Positions 22,902-34,374 of a stretch of 64,000 nucleotides of DNA are shown in pieces. A program made the position numbers and the translations under genes. The notes below the pieces were generated by a model. That model saw only the letters and a list, made by a program, of their open reading frames with translations, was not told the origin of the DNA and ran no database searches. Within the stretch, counting starts at the first letter, position 1; each line of letters begins with the position of its first letter. This DNA is from Sphagnum compactum (lineage: Eukaryota > Bryophyta > Sphagnopsida > Sphagnales), in NCBI GenBank assembly GCA_965153455.1, contig OZ234504.1, positions 744,001 through 808,000 on the forward strand. Direction: 5' to 3'.

Positions 22902-24225
22902 CTACGGCAAGGGAGACGGTGTGGGAGCAGGAGGATCCAGGGCATGATTAGTATTCGGTCCAGGTTCCACATAATCCTCTCTAAATTCTAACAGGTATCT
23001 CCGATCATCTTCCTCCTTTACAGTTCTGCTTAATTCGGCTACATCGAGAACTTGTGTGATCGGTGGAGAGAAAGTCGCAGCAGTGGTACTGATCTCATAA
23101 GCAGTAGTACGAGCTCGCCTCGCCCATGATCCTTTTTGTAGAAAATAATTTTGAGCTGATTCCTGGAACAAAGAAACAGAATACAGGACTCAGAACAAAA
23201 GCCAGGTTCTCTCCGTGAATGAATTCAAAAGAGTCTCAATGGGTTGAGTAGCTCTGAGCATGATCACATATTATAATGTAAGTACCTTCGAGATTATCTC
23301 GTCAATATTCCCTTCTCTAACTTTGTGTTGCAACAACGCCTTCATAGACGGAATCCCACTTTTCGTATCTGCACAACCCAACACAGCGATGTCCGTAAGT
23401 TTAGACTCACACTTCAGTATACAAGTGTGGTAAGTGAAGGCATATGTCTGAAGAGCTCGCCAACACAGACCGACCTTTCCTTAATTCATCATTTTTATGC
23501 ACCACGGTTCAGTTGACATTCCTCCACATTATATCGCATGCAGCCGGCAGATCTCTAGCTACGGGTGTGAATATATATTATAGATTTACTACCGTTCATG
23601 ATCTTTCGACTTGACTCTCACTTTACACCGTCCAGACGATCGTCGTCACTAAAGTCATGTCTGCGACCAGATCTACATCTTCCGGTTGAAGTAATGGCCC
23701 AAAAGCTCAACATCGCAGCGGAATGTTTTGATACAAGCCGTGCACACTAGTACTGAACCAACCTATGAGCACTCCTACGAGATGTTTAATCATGTGGCGC
23801 TGCATACAAGCTCCTAACACAATACTGCAATGTGCCGTCGCAAGAAAAGCTTTGGTGGCACTTCCTTGCCTTGCACAGTTTCCCGAGACCATCGAGATTT
23901 TGCTAGTCACATGCAAGACATAGTTTGAAACTCTATTATCGGTCGCCAATATACTACACCAGGTCTCAAACTCCCCGGCAGAAGTAGGCTGTCCCGCATT
24001 CTTAATAATCAGCTCGATATTCAACAGATTGCTAAACATCAGACGGTGAATCCCTCTTACAGAGAGTTCCAAGAGTAGAGGACAGAAGAGATTATGCAGA
24101 AATAAATATGGAGAGTGATTAAGGCTGTCAAGATCCATACCATCACAGGGAAAGAGACGGCACGTTACGCAAGCTGGTAGAAGCACTACGAGGCATACTA
24201 CCAGGAGACAACACCGGAACCACAT
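22902..24225 (-). CDS. Secreted peptide precursor, PSY-like (tyrosine-sulfated peptide family), 3 exons
   Basis: Predicted signalling-peptide precursor of 142 residues from exons 24225-24141, 23368-23286 and 23162-22902 (minus strand). Junctions are GT..AG (GTATGG, GTACTT) and phases match. Residues 1-22 form a signal peptide (MWFRCCLLVVCLVVLLPA). The middle is basic and hydrophilic. Near the C-terminus an acidic LLEFRE precedes DYVEPGPNTNH and DPP (residues 119-134). This matches the PSY pattern DY..P..N..H with P-P downstream; the acidic residues before Tyr120 fit tyrosine sulfation. A Pro-rich tail of eight residues follows. An alternative first donor (exon 1 ending at 23763) is also in phase and would give a 268-residue protein, but the short form fits known precursor size. 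Family assignment is by motif only and no homology search was possible. Confidence 0.55.
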
Positions 24226-24566
24226 CTTGCGACGGCTGTCTTGTTCTCTTTCAACGCCTAAACCTTCCACCCCTCTACAGCAGCCGCTCTTCTCCACCCA
24301 GCAATGCTCACCGTACTCCAGCTGTTCAGTAACCCAAAACGCACGAACACCGAATTGAACCCGGCTAGATTCTCCATGTGCACACTAGAGAAGTGCTCCT
24401 GCGTCACAAGTTATCCGGCGCATTAGTACTCATGAGCTTCGGCCCTCCTCCCGTTTGGTGCTCCTGAATCAGCTCTAATTTTGGAAGGGTTCCGGCGTCA
24501 CGATCCTGATAAAGTCCTTGACTGGGTTTTGCTTCCGAGCTCGAATTAGGTTTATGGTTCCCGACT
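24226..24566. promoter_or_regulatory. Upstream region of the PSY-like gene
   Basis: GC-balanced sequence between the start codon at 24225 and the trinucleotide repeat. The frame upstream of the ATG can be read from a GTG at 24297, but no ATG lies there. No clear TATA box was identified. Confidence 0.3.
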
Positions 24567-24603
24567 TCTCCTCCTCCTCCTCCTCTTCCTCCTCCTCCTC
24601 CTC
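24567..24603. repeat. (TCC)n microsatellite
   Basis: About 12 TCC units with one TCT interruption (CTCTTCCT). Confidence 0.9.
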
Positions 24604-24836
24604 AACAGATTCCAAATGCCCCGTCCAAATAATATTTTCAGCTACAAATGATATAAGTCAGGCAAGTCTGGTAGTGGGTCCCATTCACCACTTGTTGCGG
24701 ACCTAAACTCCTGGACTCGCAATTACGTCCCTACCAACTCACTCCCTTCGTCAATCACTTCATCCCAGGAGTGTCCAGTGCAATCCAAGTCCTCCCACAG
24801 TCCACTCCCTCTCTTTCTTTTTATACCAGACTGACA

Positions 24837-24913
24837 ACGAACCTCGACAATTTGTCAATCACTGACAATTACGAACCTCGACAGTTTGTCAATCACTGAC
24901 AATTACGAACCTA
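24837..24913. repeat. 34-bp tandem duplication with inverted-repeat core
   Basis: Copies start at 24837 and 24871, with a partial third at 24905. Each has ACGAACCTCGACA followed by TTGTCAATCACTGACAA, whose TTGTCA/TGACAA arms can pair around a 5-base loop. Confidence 0.85.
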
Positions 24914-26569
24914 AACTGACTTTGAGGACGGCGCTACTGTCGGCACTCTTTCATTGTCAAAGACGACACTAATTAACACATGACAAGGTTTTGATAATTT
25001 CCAGAAGAACTTCCTTTTTCTAGTCAAACACTCAATCTGCTTTTATTAACGAACAGTGCTCGACAAATGTTCATAATCCTGCTGCTGTTCCTCGATTCTC
25101 TCAAAGCTCTTTCTCCACCAAATTTACATATGATTTTTATCAACTGCATTATTTATGACACATGACGAGGTTTTCTCCGAGTTTCGCAGCCATCTGACAA
25201 GGCGGGGGGATTTATTTTTCTTTTAGAAGGCGAGTTAAAAGAGAATCCAGGGCTACTCATACAAAAGATTTTTGTGAAAAAAAAGCGACAAAGTCGCAAG
25301 GTTTCGAGGAAAACTTGACAATTGGGCTCTAGTGGGTCAAAATGTAGCAAGATTCTTTAACTTTTTCTACCTTCATCTCTGCCCTGTAATTGGCTAATTC
25401 ATCATGTAGACGATCACCAGTGTGGCTAGTACGTCACAAAATTGGAAAAAAGAAAACCTCACTGACAAGACAAGAGATGATGGATAATGGTTTTGCCAAA
25501 TTCTTCCACTTTTAGCTTGTCGCCAGTTTATCACATATTAATAATAATCAACAATGGCTACCAACGTTTTTTTTCCCGTTTTATGATGTAGTATCATGGC
25601 CAAGCCCAAAAAAACAGTAAAGATATAGTATTAATTGGTGACACATTTGAAGAAAACTGGCCAACAAGTGCCCTCATATTATTAAAAAAACCATCCAACC
25701 TTGCTGAAATTCCTCCTGGAAAAAAAAAAATCTTCAACATTGGCGAACTTTTTCTCTAAAAAATGGTGTTTGTTTACAGAATGTTCTTTAAAGAAATTTG
25801 AGGTGCGGAATTCAGCACAGAGAGATTCACCAGCGGTGACATTCGTGAGATCAGGCGGTGCTGCAGAAGTCTCGGAACAGCTGATCATGCTGGAAATCCA
25901 AAGGGAATCAAGTAAAAATTTGGATTTGCTTTAACAAACGCAAAAACGATAAAATCTCGCACATCTGAATCTGGTTTTCACCGAATCAAAAAAATTGGGT
26001 CTCAGCTGCTTTGCGTAATGTCTGGGACTGTCTTTGGAAAAGATTAAGTTGTGATTTTTTGTGTGTACGATCCTGGTGCCACGACATAAACCGCTTTCTT
26101 TCTTTCTTTCTTTCTTTCACTCACCAGCTCAATCTGGATGCCAAACTCAGGCCCCACCCCCCTTGACTTCATCAAGTTGGCGAATTCAAAGGGGGGAAGT
26201 TTACAACTTTACACGCCAAAATAGGTGCTCTATAAGTTTAGAGCTGCCTATAATTAGAAACTTCCAGGCTGGTGAATCTACCCGAGACACTAACTGTAGT
26301 TAATCCCATGGGTTGATGATGAGTTCAAGAGTCAGCGGTTAGAACCAACCAAGGGATAGGTTGCAATTTTGTTCTTGGGAATATGATCTTTAACATCTTT
26401 TTAGCTCTATTCTTTAAGGATGGGAAATGTGTACAACCTTCATAGTCTTTCTAGGAGGACTGGGGAGAAATTAACTAGTATTGGGCAGGTACATTTGATT
26501 TCTTTTTTATATGCATCAGCTGGGTATGAATCAATGGTTTTTTTTTGTTTTTTTTTTTCCAATTTCCTG
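24914..26569. other. Intergenic spacer with repeat fragments
   Basis: No gene recognised. It includes dispersed repeat B (25330-25475) and a (CTTT)n microsatellite at about 26092-26118. Frames near 25682-25934 occur on both strands without domains. Confidence 0.5.
25330..25475. repeat. Dispersed repeat B, copy 2
   Basis: It shares CTACCTTCATCT, GTAGACGATCA and ACGTCACAAAATTG with the copies at 21610-21905 and 31860-32115, in the same orientation. Confidence 0.4.
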
Positions 26570-26815
26570 ATGGAGCAAGGGTGGTGAGATTCCTCTAGGC
26601 AGATTTTGACTTAATTGATGACATTATTTGTAGTCCGTAAACTTAATTGTGACGACAACCTTCCAAAAAACAGTTTTTTGGTCATTTTAAGTGAATTTGT
26701 TTTTTCAAACAAAAGAGAATTTATAACAAAATATTCTGTTTTCAGATTAACTATGTTACCGTTTGGTGTTTTTTGGACCAAAAAAACTGACTTGTATAAA
26801 TTTTGCTAAATATTT
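26570..26815. repeat. Dispersed repeat C, copy 1
   Basis: It matches 31610-31855 in order: TGATGGAGCA, GGCAGATTT, AATTGATGACA, AAA.AGCAGTTTT or AAACAGTTTT, AAAGAGAATTT or AAAGAATTTGTGA, ATATTC..TTTTCAGA, and a GTGTTTTT block. No coding frame is shared between the copies. Confidence 0.55.
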
Positions 26816-28909
26816 TATCCTTTTACCTTTCCTTTCCCTTTTTCTTACATTTGTCTTAGGGTCTCTTTTCAGCAGGGCACTCTCATAAGAGATATGCCTC
26901 AAGAGTAACTTTCCTAAACCCTAGTTGTGCAGACAGTCATCTCATAGTTCTACCGATTTAAGAATTGATTAAAAGCAGAGTTGTGTGGAGATCTGAGTCA
27001 AACTCTGAATCACTAGAAGAACACATCTGTCGTTTTAAAATAATGGGAACATGCGTTCTTTTTTAGCTCTTTAGAAAGTTCGTCAAGGATAAAATGTTCC
27101 TAGCTTTCCTAACTAGACTTATCTACATATTTGCAGCCCATTTGCAACCATGCAATGGAAAGTGGACTTCCATGCAACAAGAAATACGGCTCCATTTAGG
27201 TGGCTTTCCATTTGGCTGTTGTGAACAGAGCATTGTGCATAATTGTGATGACTACATCCTAGAGGAATCAGAACCTTATTGCTATAGGCAAAATGTAAAA
27301 GTACACAGTAAGATGAACCAGATTCAGATGTGTATAAAATTTTGTAGAAGAATATCACTTGGCAAATGAAACCAATCTCAATTAATGGGACAAATATGAA
27401 ACAAAAAAAGGTGCAAAAATAGCTGAGATAATCTTTTTGGGGATTTTAAAATCATTCATTTACAATAATTTGTCTAAATTTCATGTATGTAACTTTTAAT
27501 AGGGAAAAAAACCTAGTGCATAGTATTACTAGCTAGATCAATATGTCAAAGGATTATCAACTTCTTCACAATTCATGGGATGAATGTGTAAAGAATAGGC
27601 ATAACCTTTCACAGGACAATTCATATAAACATTATAATGTCAAGCAATTCATCTTGTATGATGTGTTTTGAACCTTAATGGATGGAATTTATTGATGAAA
27701 TTTGTCCACTTTTCATTCATCATGTGCATTTTAGGAAATTAATTGGGAAGGTTTTTCTTGAGGTGGGTTGAACATTAGATTTAATGATAACTTTCATGAT
27801 CTCCTTCAAAACAATATAATACCTCCATGTATGGTGCAAATGGTTACCTTCAATTTCATTACCCTTGGTATAACCTAGCAACTACATCCCAAGGGAGTTC
27901 ATCACACGCGCTTCAAGATTTTCCTTTATGAGGATCACTCACCAAAAGACTATAAAGTTTCCACAATGGTATTTACAATAATCCTCACATTTTATTTTTT
28001 CAAAGCTTCCTATTCACATATAATACTTTTACAAGTTTTAATCCAGCTAACAACATGAAATTATTGAATGCAAATTATGAGCCAAAAGCTCCAATTTTTA
28101 CCCCTTATATATTTGAAGAAAAAAAATGGATGAATAGTCAACCACATTCATCTACATCTATTCCTCATGTATCAAACTAATCATTAAGTGTCACTTATAA
28201 CTTTTAATCTTTCTATGGATAGATTTTACATTATTTGGAGCCTAAGATTTGGTCAAATCTCTACTTGATATAGACTTGACCTTTCATTATTATAAACCTG
28301 AAATAGTTAACTAAATTAGTCCTAATCAACCCTTATCCCCCGGTCAAAAGATAATCCTTGTAGGGCCCATGAGGCTCATTATTTTATTCCCCATTTTTAT
28401 CCATACTATTTTATCAGGCAATAATACTATTATTTTCAATTACTATTATTTATTTTGTTGTTACAAACCCACTAAATGTTGTGAGGTTCTAGGTAATAGA
28501 AATCTTTGGTTGCAAGTCCATGTCCATGTTATATAATGATTGATTTTGAGCGAACCTCTAGAAGTTTTGGTCCTAGCTCATATTTTGAATTTAAGGAACT
28601 CCTTTAATCTATTGCAAATTCTGAGATACATTCTTCACAAGAATTTCAAACTCACTGAACTTTCATAACTGGGTTGTCTCCTCATTATCTAGAGTGCAAA
28701 CATAATTGACCTAGCGCCTCCTCTTTTTTATCTTGGTTACTTTCCTTCATCAAGGAATTTCAAGAATTTCAATTACGTTGTAATGGATGCAAGCATCCTC
28801 CATCTTAAGTCGGGCGGTAGTGGTAAGCCTCGCTAGTTTTTGACTTTTACCTTTTTAGGACACACCCTCCATTATCATGACCAACCTCTTACAGACGATC
28901 AGTTGTTGA

Positions 28910-29035
28910 AATGAAGAGATTTTGACCTCCAATTTGTGTGAGCTTCATGCCCTGTAAATTAATCCTAGTCATTTTATTTTTTCCATTGCATATTTTCTGA
29001 ATCTGTGGTGTGTTTATAAATAAAGTTTTGCAGTG
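28910..29035. repeat. Dispersed repeat A, copy 2
   Basis: Same orientation as the copy at 20516-20643, and likewise ends with TTATAAATAAAGTTTTGCAG. Confidence 0.6.
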
Positions 29036-30214
29036 TTAACACACTAGCACCTTAAGGTTCTTGAGTGAGGCCTTTTAGTGTCAATATTTAACTCAAGAAA
29101 AGTTAAATTCTTTGGACTCAAAGATCCTGAACTAATCGTAGGAGGAACATATTTTCCACATTGAAACCGAATTAAAGAATTTCCACCAATAGGTTTGATT
29201 CCTTTATCACTAGTAAACACACAATCTAATAAATAGTAGCACCATTAATTCTGTGTTTTTGACTATGAGAGTGCAGAATTTTGTTTCTATTTCAAAAGAG
29301 CTCCGCTTCGGAGATTGTTCAAGACCTACGCTCAATGCCAGGTCCAGAAATAGGCTTCCTTACAGAATACCCATAGCACAACCCAATGCAATAATAGTAA
29401 GCCCTTTGTCGTCAGCATTTCTGTCATCAGAGTGACATTTGCTGTTTTGTATTCTTATGGATGCAGCAGCTGGATGCAAAAAGAAAGGAAAAAAAGAAAA
29501 GAGAAAGCTTTACAAGGAGATGGGGATCTGGTTGGGCCAGTAAGTACTTGCATCCAACCTGGAATAAGGTGTATAGTAAAAAGCTAGAAGGTTGTTCTTA
29601 TGCTTTTGACAAAAAGCATCTGCTGTTTCTGGGCTACCATCAAGTCTACTGGGGATGATTGTGGTTGTTGCATTGTTAGCATGGTCGGAAAATGTCAACT
29701 TGTTGAAAATGCACATTGTATTGTATTAGACAGCAAATTTTGTGCTATCTTAATAGGAGAGCCATAGATACACAGTTAAGTAATAGCTGGACAAGGAATT
29801 CAACCTCCTGCCTACAGTATATTTCCATCTGCTGTGTAACCCAGGATGTGTATTCTGCATTGACTGAAAGGGTGCTTTTGGAGTAGGATAGTGCCCATGT
29901 GTGGAGAGCTCAATGCTGGGGATGCCTGATGCTGAGGGTGTTAGGGTAGAGAGGTCGGTGGTAGTACACTTAAGGTAGGGTTTCTTGTCGTTTTGGCAGG
30001 AGGGCCCCATTGTTTATGCTGACCAGAGAGTAGATGGAGCCCGCCTCTTTGCCCATCTATCCCACTAAAAATTGATGAAAATGGATTAGAGGAGAGAAAG
30101 TTATGGCCTCTCAAAATAAGGAGGGTCGTTTTTACAGAAAATTCTCAATCGAAGAGCTCATAGCCTATTTCCGAACCCCTCAAAAAATCCTTAAATATTA
30201 CTTTGTTGCCTTTG

Positions 30215-30490
30215 AAGTTACAAGATGATTTGTAGAGCTTAAGCTGGCGATTTCAGAGCAGTTTAAACCGCTCAATTTGAACCCAAAAAAAAATGAGAAA
30301 GTTATGCACTGATGAAGTAATAGGTGTCAAAATGAAAAAAATGAAAAAACATGCGTTTTGCAATTTGAGAAAACCTTTTTTCTTTACCTCTCTTTTCTGG
30401 CTGCTCCTTTGGCTTTGCATTTCCAAGATGATTTGTAAAGCTTGAGAAAGAGCTCCTATAACATTTTAAATCACTCAAAATGGAGAAGAA
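30215..30490. repeat. Local duplication of an about 65-bp segment
   Basis: CAAGATGATTTGTAGAGCTT at 30220 and CAAGATGATTTGTAAAGCTT at 30424 begin two related blocks that each continue into TTTAAA.C.CTCAA. They lie about 205 bp apart. Confidence 0.5.
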
Positions 30491-31609
30491 TTGAGAAAGA
30501 TCAGCCAAAGTGCTTGGTGATGGCCCAGTTTACACTACATGGGATAAAAATTGAACACCTTTTTCTTTTTTGGGAAAAAAATTCTCCTGATACCCATCAG
30601 ATACCCACTAGGTATCATGGGTATGGTGGGCAATTACGCTTTTTATGAAAGCTTTACTGCCCACCTCTGCAAGCAATTATGTCTTAGGATAGCCTGCCAG
30701 CTTGTTATGCAAGGTAATGCACTTTCCAGCTCCACTAAAAAAAATGCATTGATTTTATGCTGCTGTATCTGTTTGTAGTTAGCTAATTAGGTTTAGAATT
30801 GGATCAAAATTGGTTTGCTGCAGAAGTTTGGTTTATAATTTGATTAGGTCTAGAATTGAATGGTCTCAAGAATGGTTTGCTGCGAATGTCTAGTTTGGTT
30901 AATAATTTGATCTGTAATTAGACTCAAAGCTTTATTAAATCTTCTCATGACTAGATCAATTGATAAGTCTAACAAGTCTTGTCTTCTGTCAATCTAGGCT
31001 GCAATCAATCATATACCAGGAAAACCTGGCGACAGGTCGACATGCCAGCCATTTGCATCTAGATTGTGCACACCTGCAGTCTATAATTGGAACAGAAAAG
31101 AAGTGCTGATGCAAAGCTATTAATTCTGACTGCTCACAATTGTAAATTAGTTGGAAAGGTGCAAATTAGTGCTGAGCTGTGTTTCTGGCTGCTGCTGACA
31201 ATTCTTTCGTTGGAGAGTTCTTATCATTGTCGAGCTGGGACTTTGCAATTTGTGATTTCTAGGAAGTTGGCTTTGTATGTTTCTCAGGCAATTACTACTA
31301 AAAGTAGATCATATCTGACTCTCATACAGGATCATTTAGGAAGAAGTCAACAGGTACCAATCTCCTCCTGGACCCTAATTTGCCCCCATGAAGGAGGAAA
31401 ATGAATCAACTATGTAGTATGTAACAAGGATGATCATTACTATAAGTCTAAATTGAACTCATAATTCATGGGGCCTTGCCTTGGGGGAAATCATCTTGGA
31501 TTGCCAAACATGGGAATGCATGTTTCTTGGCACCGAAGCCCAACTGGGGATGACGACAAAAATGTTTCTAAATCTTTTATATCCTGTACAGACTTTTTCT
31601 TCTCAATTT

Positions 31610-32115
31610 CTTCCTGATGGAGCATCACTGGGCAGATTTGCATTTAACTGGCGACTCTTTTCCGAGAACTCTTAAATACATAGCAAGTAGACATGAATTT
31701 GATGACACCCTCCCCTCAAAAAAGCAGTTTTCAGTCTCAATTTGGCGATTTGTTCCTTTCAAAAAAAAGAATTTGTGACAGCATATTCCCTTTTCAGAAA
31801 ACTGTGTCACCCAGTGTTTTTCTTTGGCAAAATCTAGACCTGAGCAATATGATTTCAACCTGTACAAAGGATTTTTCATGGAAAAAAAAAACCCAAATTT
31901 GCCGGATTTCAAAACACAAAAAACCTAAATCGTCAGATTTTTCATTAGAAGTTACAATAGGTAGTAGCCAAGGATGCAGAAGGATTATGGTTTTTTTCTA
32001 CTTTCATATCTAGTATGTAATCAAATCTATCTATATCATCTTATGGATGATCGCTGCTTCAGCGACATAACAAAATTAAAAAAGAAGACAAGATCAGTCT
32101 TTGTTTTCTTTTTGG
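31610..32115. repeat. Dispersed repeats C (copy 2) and B (copy 3), adjacent
   Basis: 31610-31855 matches 26570-26815, and 31860-32115 matches 21610-21905 and 25330-25475. Their adjacency here suggests both are parts of one longer decayed element. Confidence 0.45.
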
Positions 32116-33667
32116 ACAAAAAGACTGCTCCTATCTTCACAAAAAAGCATGATCAGTGGTTTTTCTTTCAATTTTCTGAAAGAGTAAGTGACAAGCATCC
32201 CAAGGTAGATTTAAGATTTATTGAGAACAGTTTTGAAAAAATTGTTGAAAGTTTTCTCAAGACAACTATAATTTAATGGTCATAGACTTTTCAAGTAGGC
32301 CTAAAATGGTTTTATTTTTTCAAAAATAAAATAAAATCTCTCATTTATTTGGTGAATTTTTTTAAAAGGACCACACATTTGCTACAAATTATTTCTGTTT
32401 TTAATAATATTATCTGCAAGATGCAAAAATTCACCACAAAAAGTTAAAGAAAAACTCAGCATGATAGAGTAATTTGATGCTTATTCATTTTTTTTCATTT
32501 TTGTGATTAGTTGCCGTCATTTATAAATAGATTTCATGAAATTTGCTTGTAAACTATAAAGAAGATATGAAAGAAGAAAAATAAAATTAAGCATCCTACT
32601 GTATTCTTGGTTACCTACTAAAAGTTTGGAACTTGATATTTGCACTTGGGCTGTTTACTCATTTGGGGAGAAAAAATACAACTAAGAACCCCAATTTTCA
32701 CTTTTACAAAAGTTAGGTCTATTTTTTAAAAGTGACAACCATGAAAAGAAACATTGCACTCTTGGTGCACCCCTAGAGCAGATTGAATCAGTGCTTCTTT
32801 CAATTTCTTAATTCTGGAGGAATGCCAAAAACAAAAAAGAAAAACCCAAAAAAATACATTTAACATTGGGAAACACTTTTTTCCAACTTTTCTAAAAACA
32901 AGTATCACAAAATAGAGAAAACCCATTCCCCTCTTTTCCTTCTCCCATTAGTCAACCCCCCTTCACAATTGTTCTTTAGGTAGCTTAAATTTCATTCCAA
33001 CAACTTGAATAGAGCCCACCCCCATGACTAGGGCCAGTAGCCTTTTGATTCAGAAACCATTATTTACAAAATGCCAACTAAAGCATTTGTCTTCTCTCAA
33101 ATGTGAAAGTGGTTTTGGTGGGGCGCCTGGGTGTGGTTTTTTTAATGCAATATTGATAAAAAAGAGAAACAATTGCCTTGCAAGTTGTGAAAGCCAAAAA
33201 GAATAGCAAAATAACTAAGACCATTTTTGCAAATTGGCAAATAGAGTGTTCACTTTATTTTAATATGTTATAGTTTTTATATGTTATTAAAAAACCCCCA
33301 TCCCAAATACTGAGTTTAGGGTTGAAGCGGAATATGAAATGGTTTTTGGTGGCCTTTTCCCATAGAACTTTAAAGTCAAATGAAAAAGTACTTCCCAAGG
33401 TTTTGGGTGCCATCACCCATGTCTTGGAACAATTGTTGGTTGTATGTCATGAACTTTGTTGTCCCACTAAAAGTTCACTACCTTAGAAAAGTTTCGGTAT
33501 TGGTTGGTAAAACTATTATAGTATCTAATGACAGTTGGAACTTGGAACAAAATAATTCACAAGATGGCTTTTGACACCTTCCAAAAAACATATATATATA
33601 TCACTATAGTCACACTTAGAACCAGGTTCAGTGTCAAAGTTGTTCACCATGAATTAACCAACTTGAA
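32116..33667. other. Intergenic spacer
   Basis: AT-rich with no recognised gene. Short frames only. Confidence 0.6.
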
Positions 33668-33979
33668 TCATCATATATATTAATTCAGTAAGTCTGTCTG
33701 TGACGGGGGTTTTGGGGGGTGGGGGAGGGAGAGGCCGGTGAAGCAACGGGTGACATGGCTTGGTAACGAGGCGGGGGGGGCCAGCACGGGGCGGGAAGTT
33801 AATTATATATAACAGGGGAACCGGGGGGGGGGGGGGGGGAGATTAACAGGTTAAAGAATCGGAGTGGAAAATGCGAAGGACGAGGGGGGATCGACGAGGT
33901 AAAAAACCGGAGTGGGCAATGGGAAGGACCGGGCGGGGGGGAGCTCGACGGGTGCATTATGCACCAGGTTCACACTAGT
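33668..33979 (+). mobile_element. Non-autonomous Helitron, 312 bp, G-rich
   Basis: The 5' end reads A|TCATCATATATATTAAT, with the host A at 33667. The 3' end reads CTAGT at 33975-33979 followed by host T, so the insertion lies between A and T as for Helitrons. A hairpin (GGTGCATTATGCACC, 33951-33965) lies nine bases before the CTAGT end. The interior is extremely G-rich, with a run of about 17 G near 33824-33840. It carries two copies of an about 55-bp unit containing GGAGTGG..AATG.GAAGGAC and TCGACG. No coding capacity. Terminal features follow the Helitron rules; the 5' end is AT-rich and therefore less certain than the 3' end. Confidence 0.75.
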
Positions 33980-34374
33980 TTTACTAAAGGACACCATCTC
34001 TAATTGGAATGATATGATACCCGGAATGAACTGCAAGAGCTTATACCTGATAATTTTTTGGGTTCAATTACAAGCGAAATAAGATTGGCCATCTTCATAA
34101 GCTCTTATTTCTTTCTCTTTTTTGGTTCAATAAATATTTTGTAGCTAGTGTAGAGGGGTATATAGTGGGGGCACATGACATATTTGTTGGATAATTTTTT
34201 GAAAACTTGGTATTTTTTATTCTTGAAAATATTAAATCTATGTAGTATAACAAGTAACTCACAGTGAGTCGCTTTTCATTGTGAGTTGAAATATAAGCAT
34301 GAGAGACGATCAAATCATGTGACATAGTTAAGTAATTTGAATGCAAACATAATTTCTATATCATATGAAACTTA

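Larger units (their letters stand above)
26816..31609. other. Intergenic spacer
   Basis: AT-rich. Contains dispersed repeat A copy 2 (28910-29035) and a local duplication at 30215-30490. Frames at 27094-27369 and 29461-29658 show no domain or splice context. No gene called. Confidence 0.5.

Noticed and set aside
22461-22991. Long open frames of 134 (minus) and 145 (plus) residues over the 57-bp repeats
   Set aside because: They are by-products of a repeat unit divisible by three; no domain, and both strands are equally open.
23707-24297. 196-residue minus-strand open frame as a single-exon secreted protein
   Set aside because: Its first codon is GTG. The first ATG is 24225, and a GTATGG donor at 24140 gives a compact three-exon precursor in phase with recognisable downstream exons.
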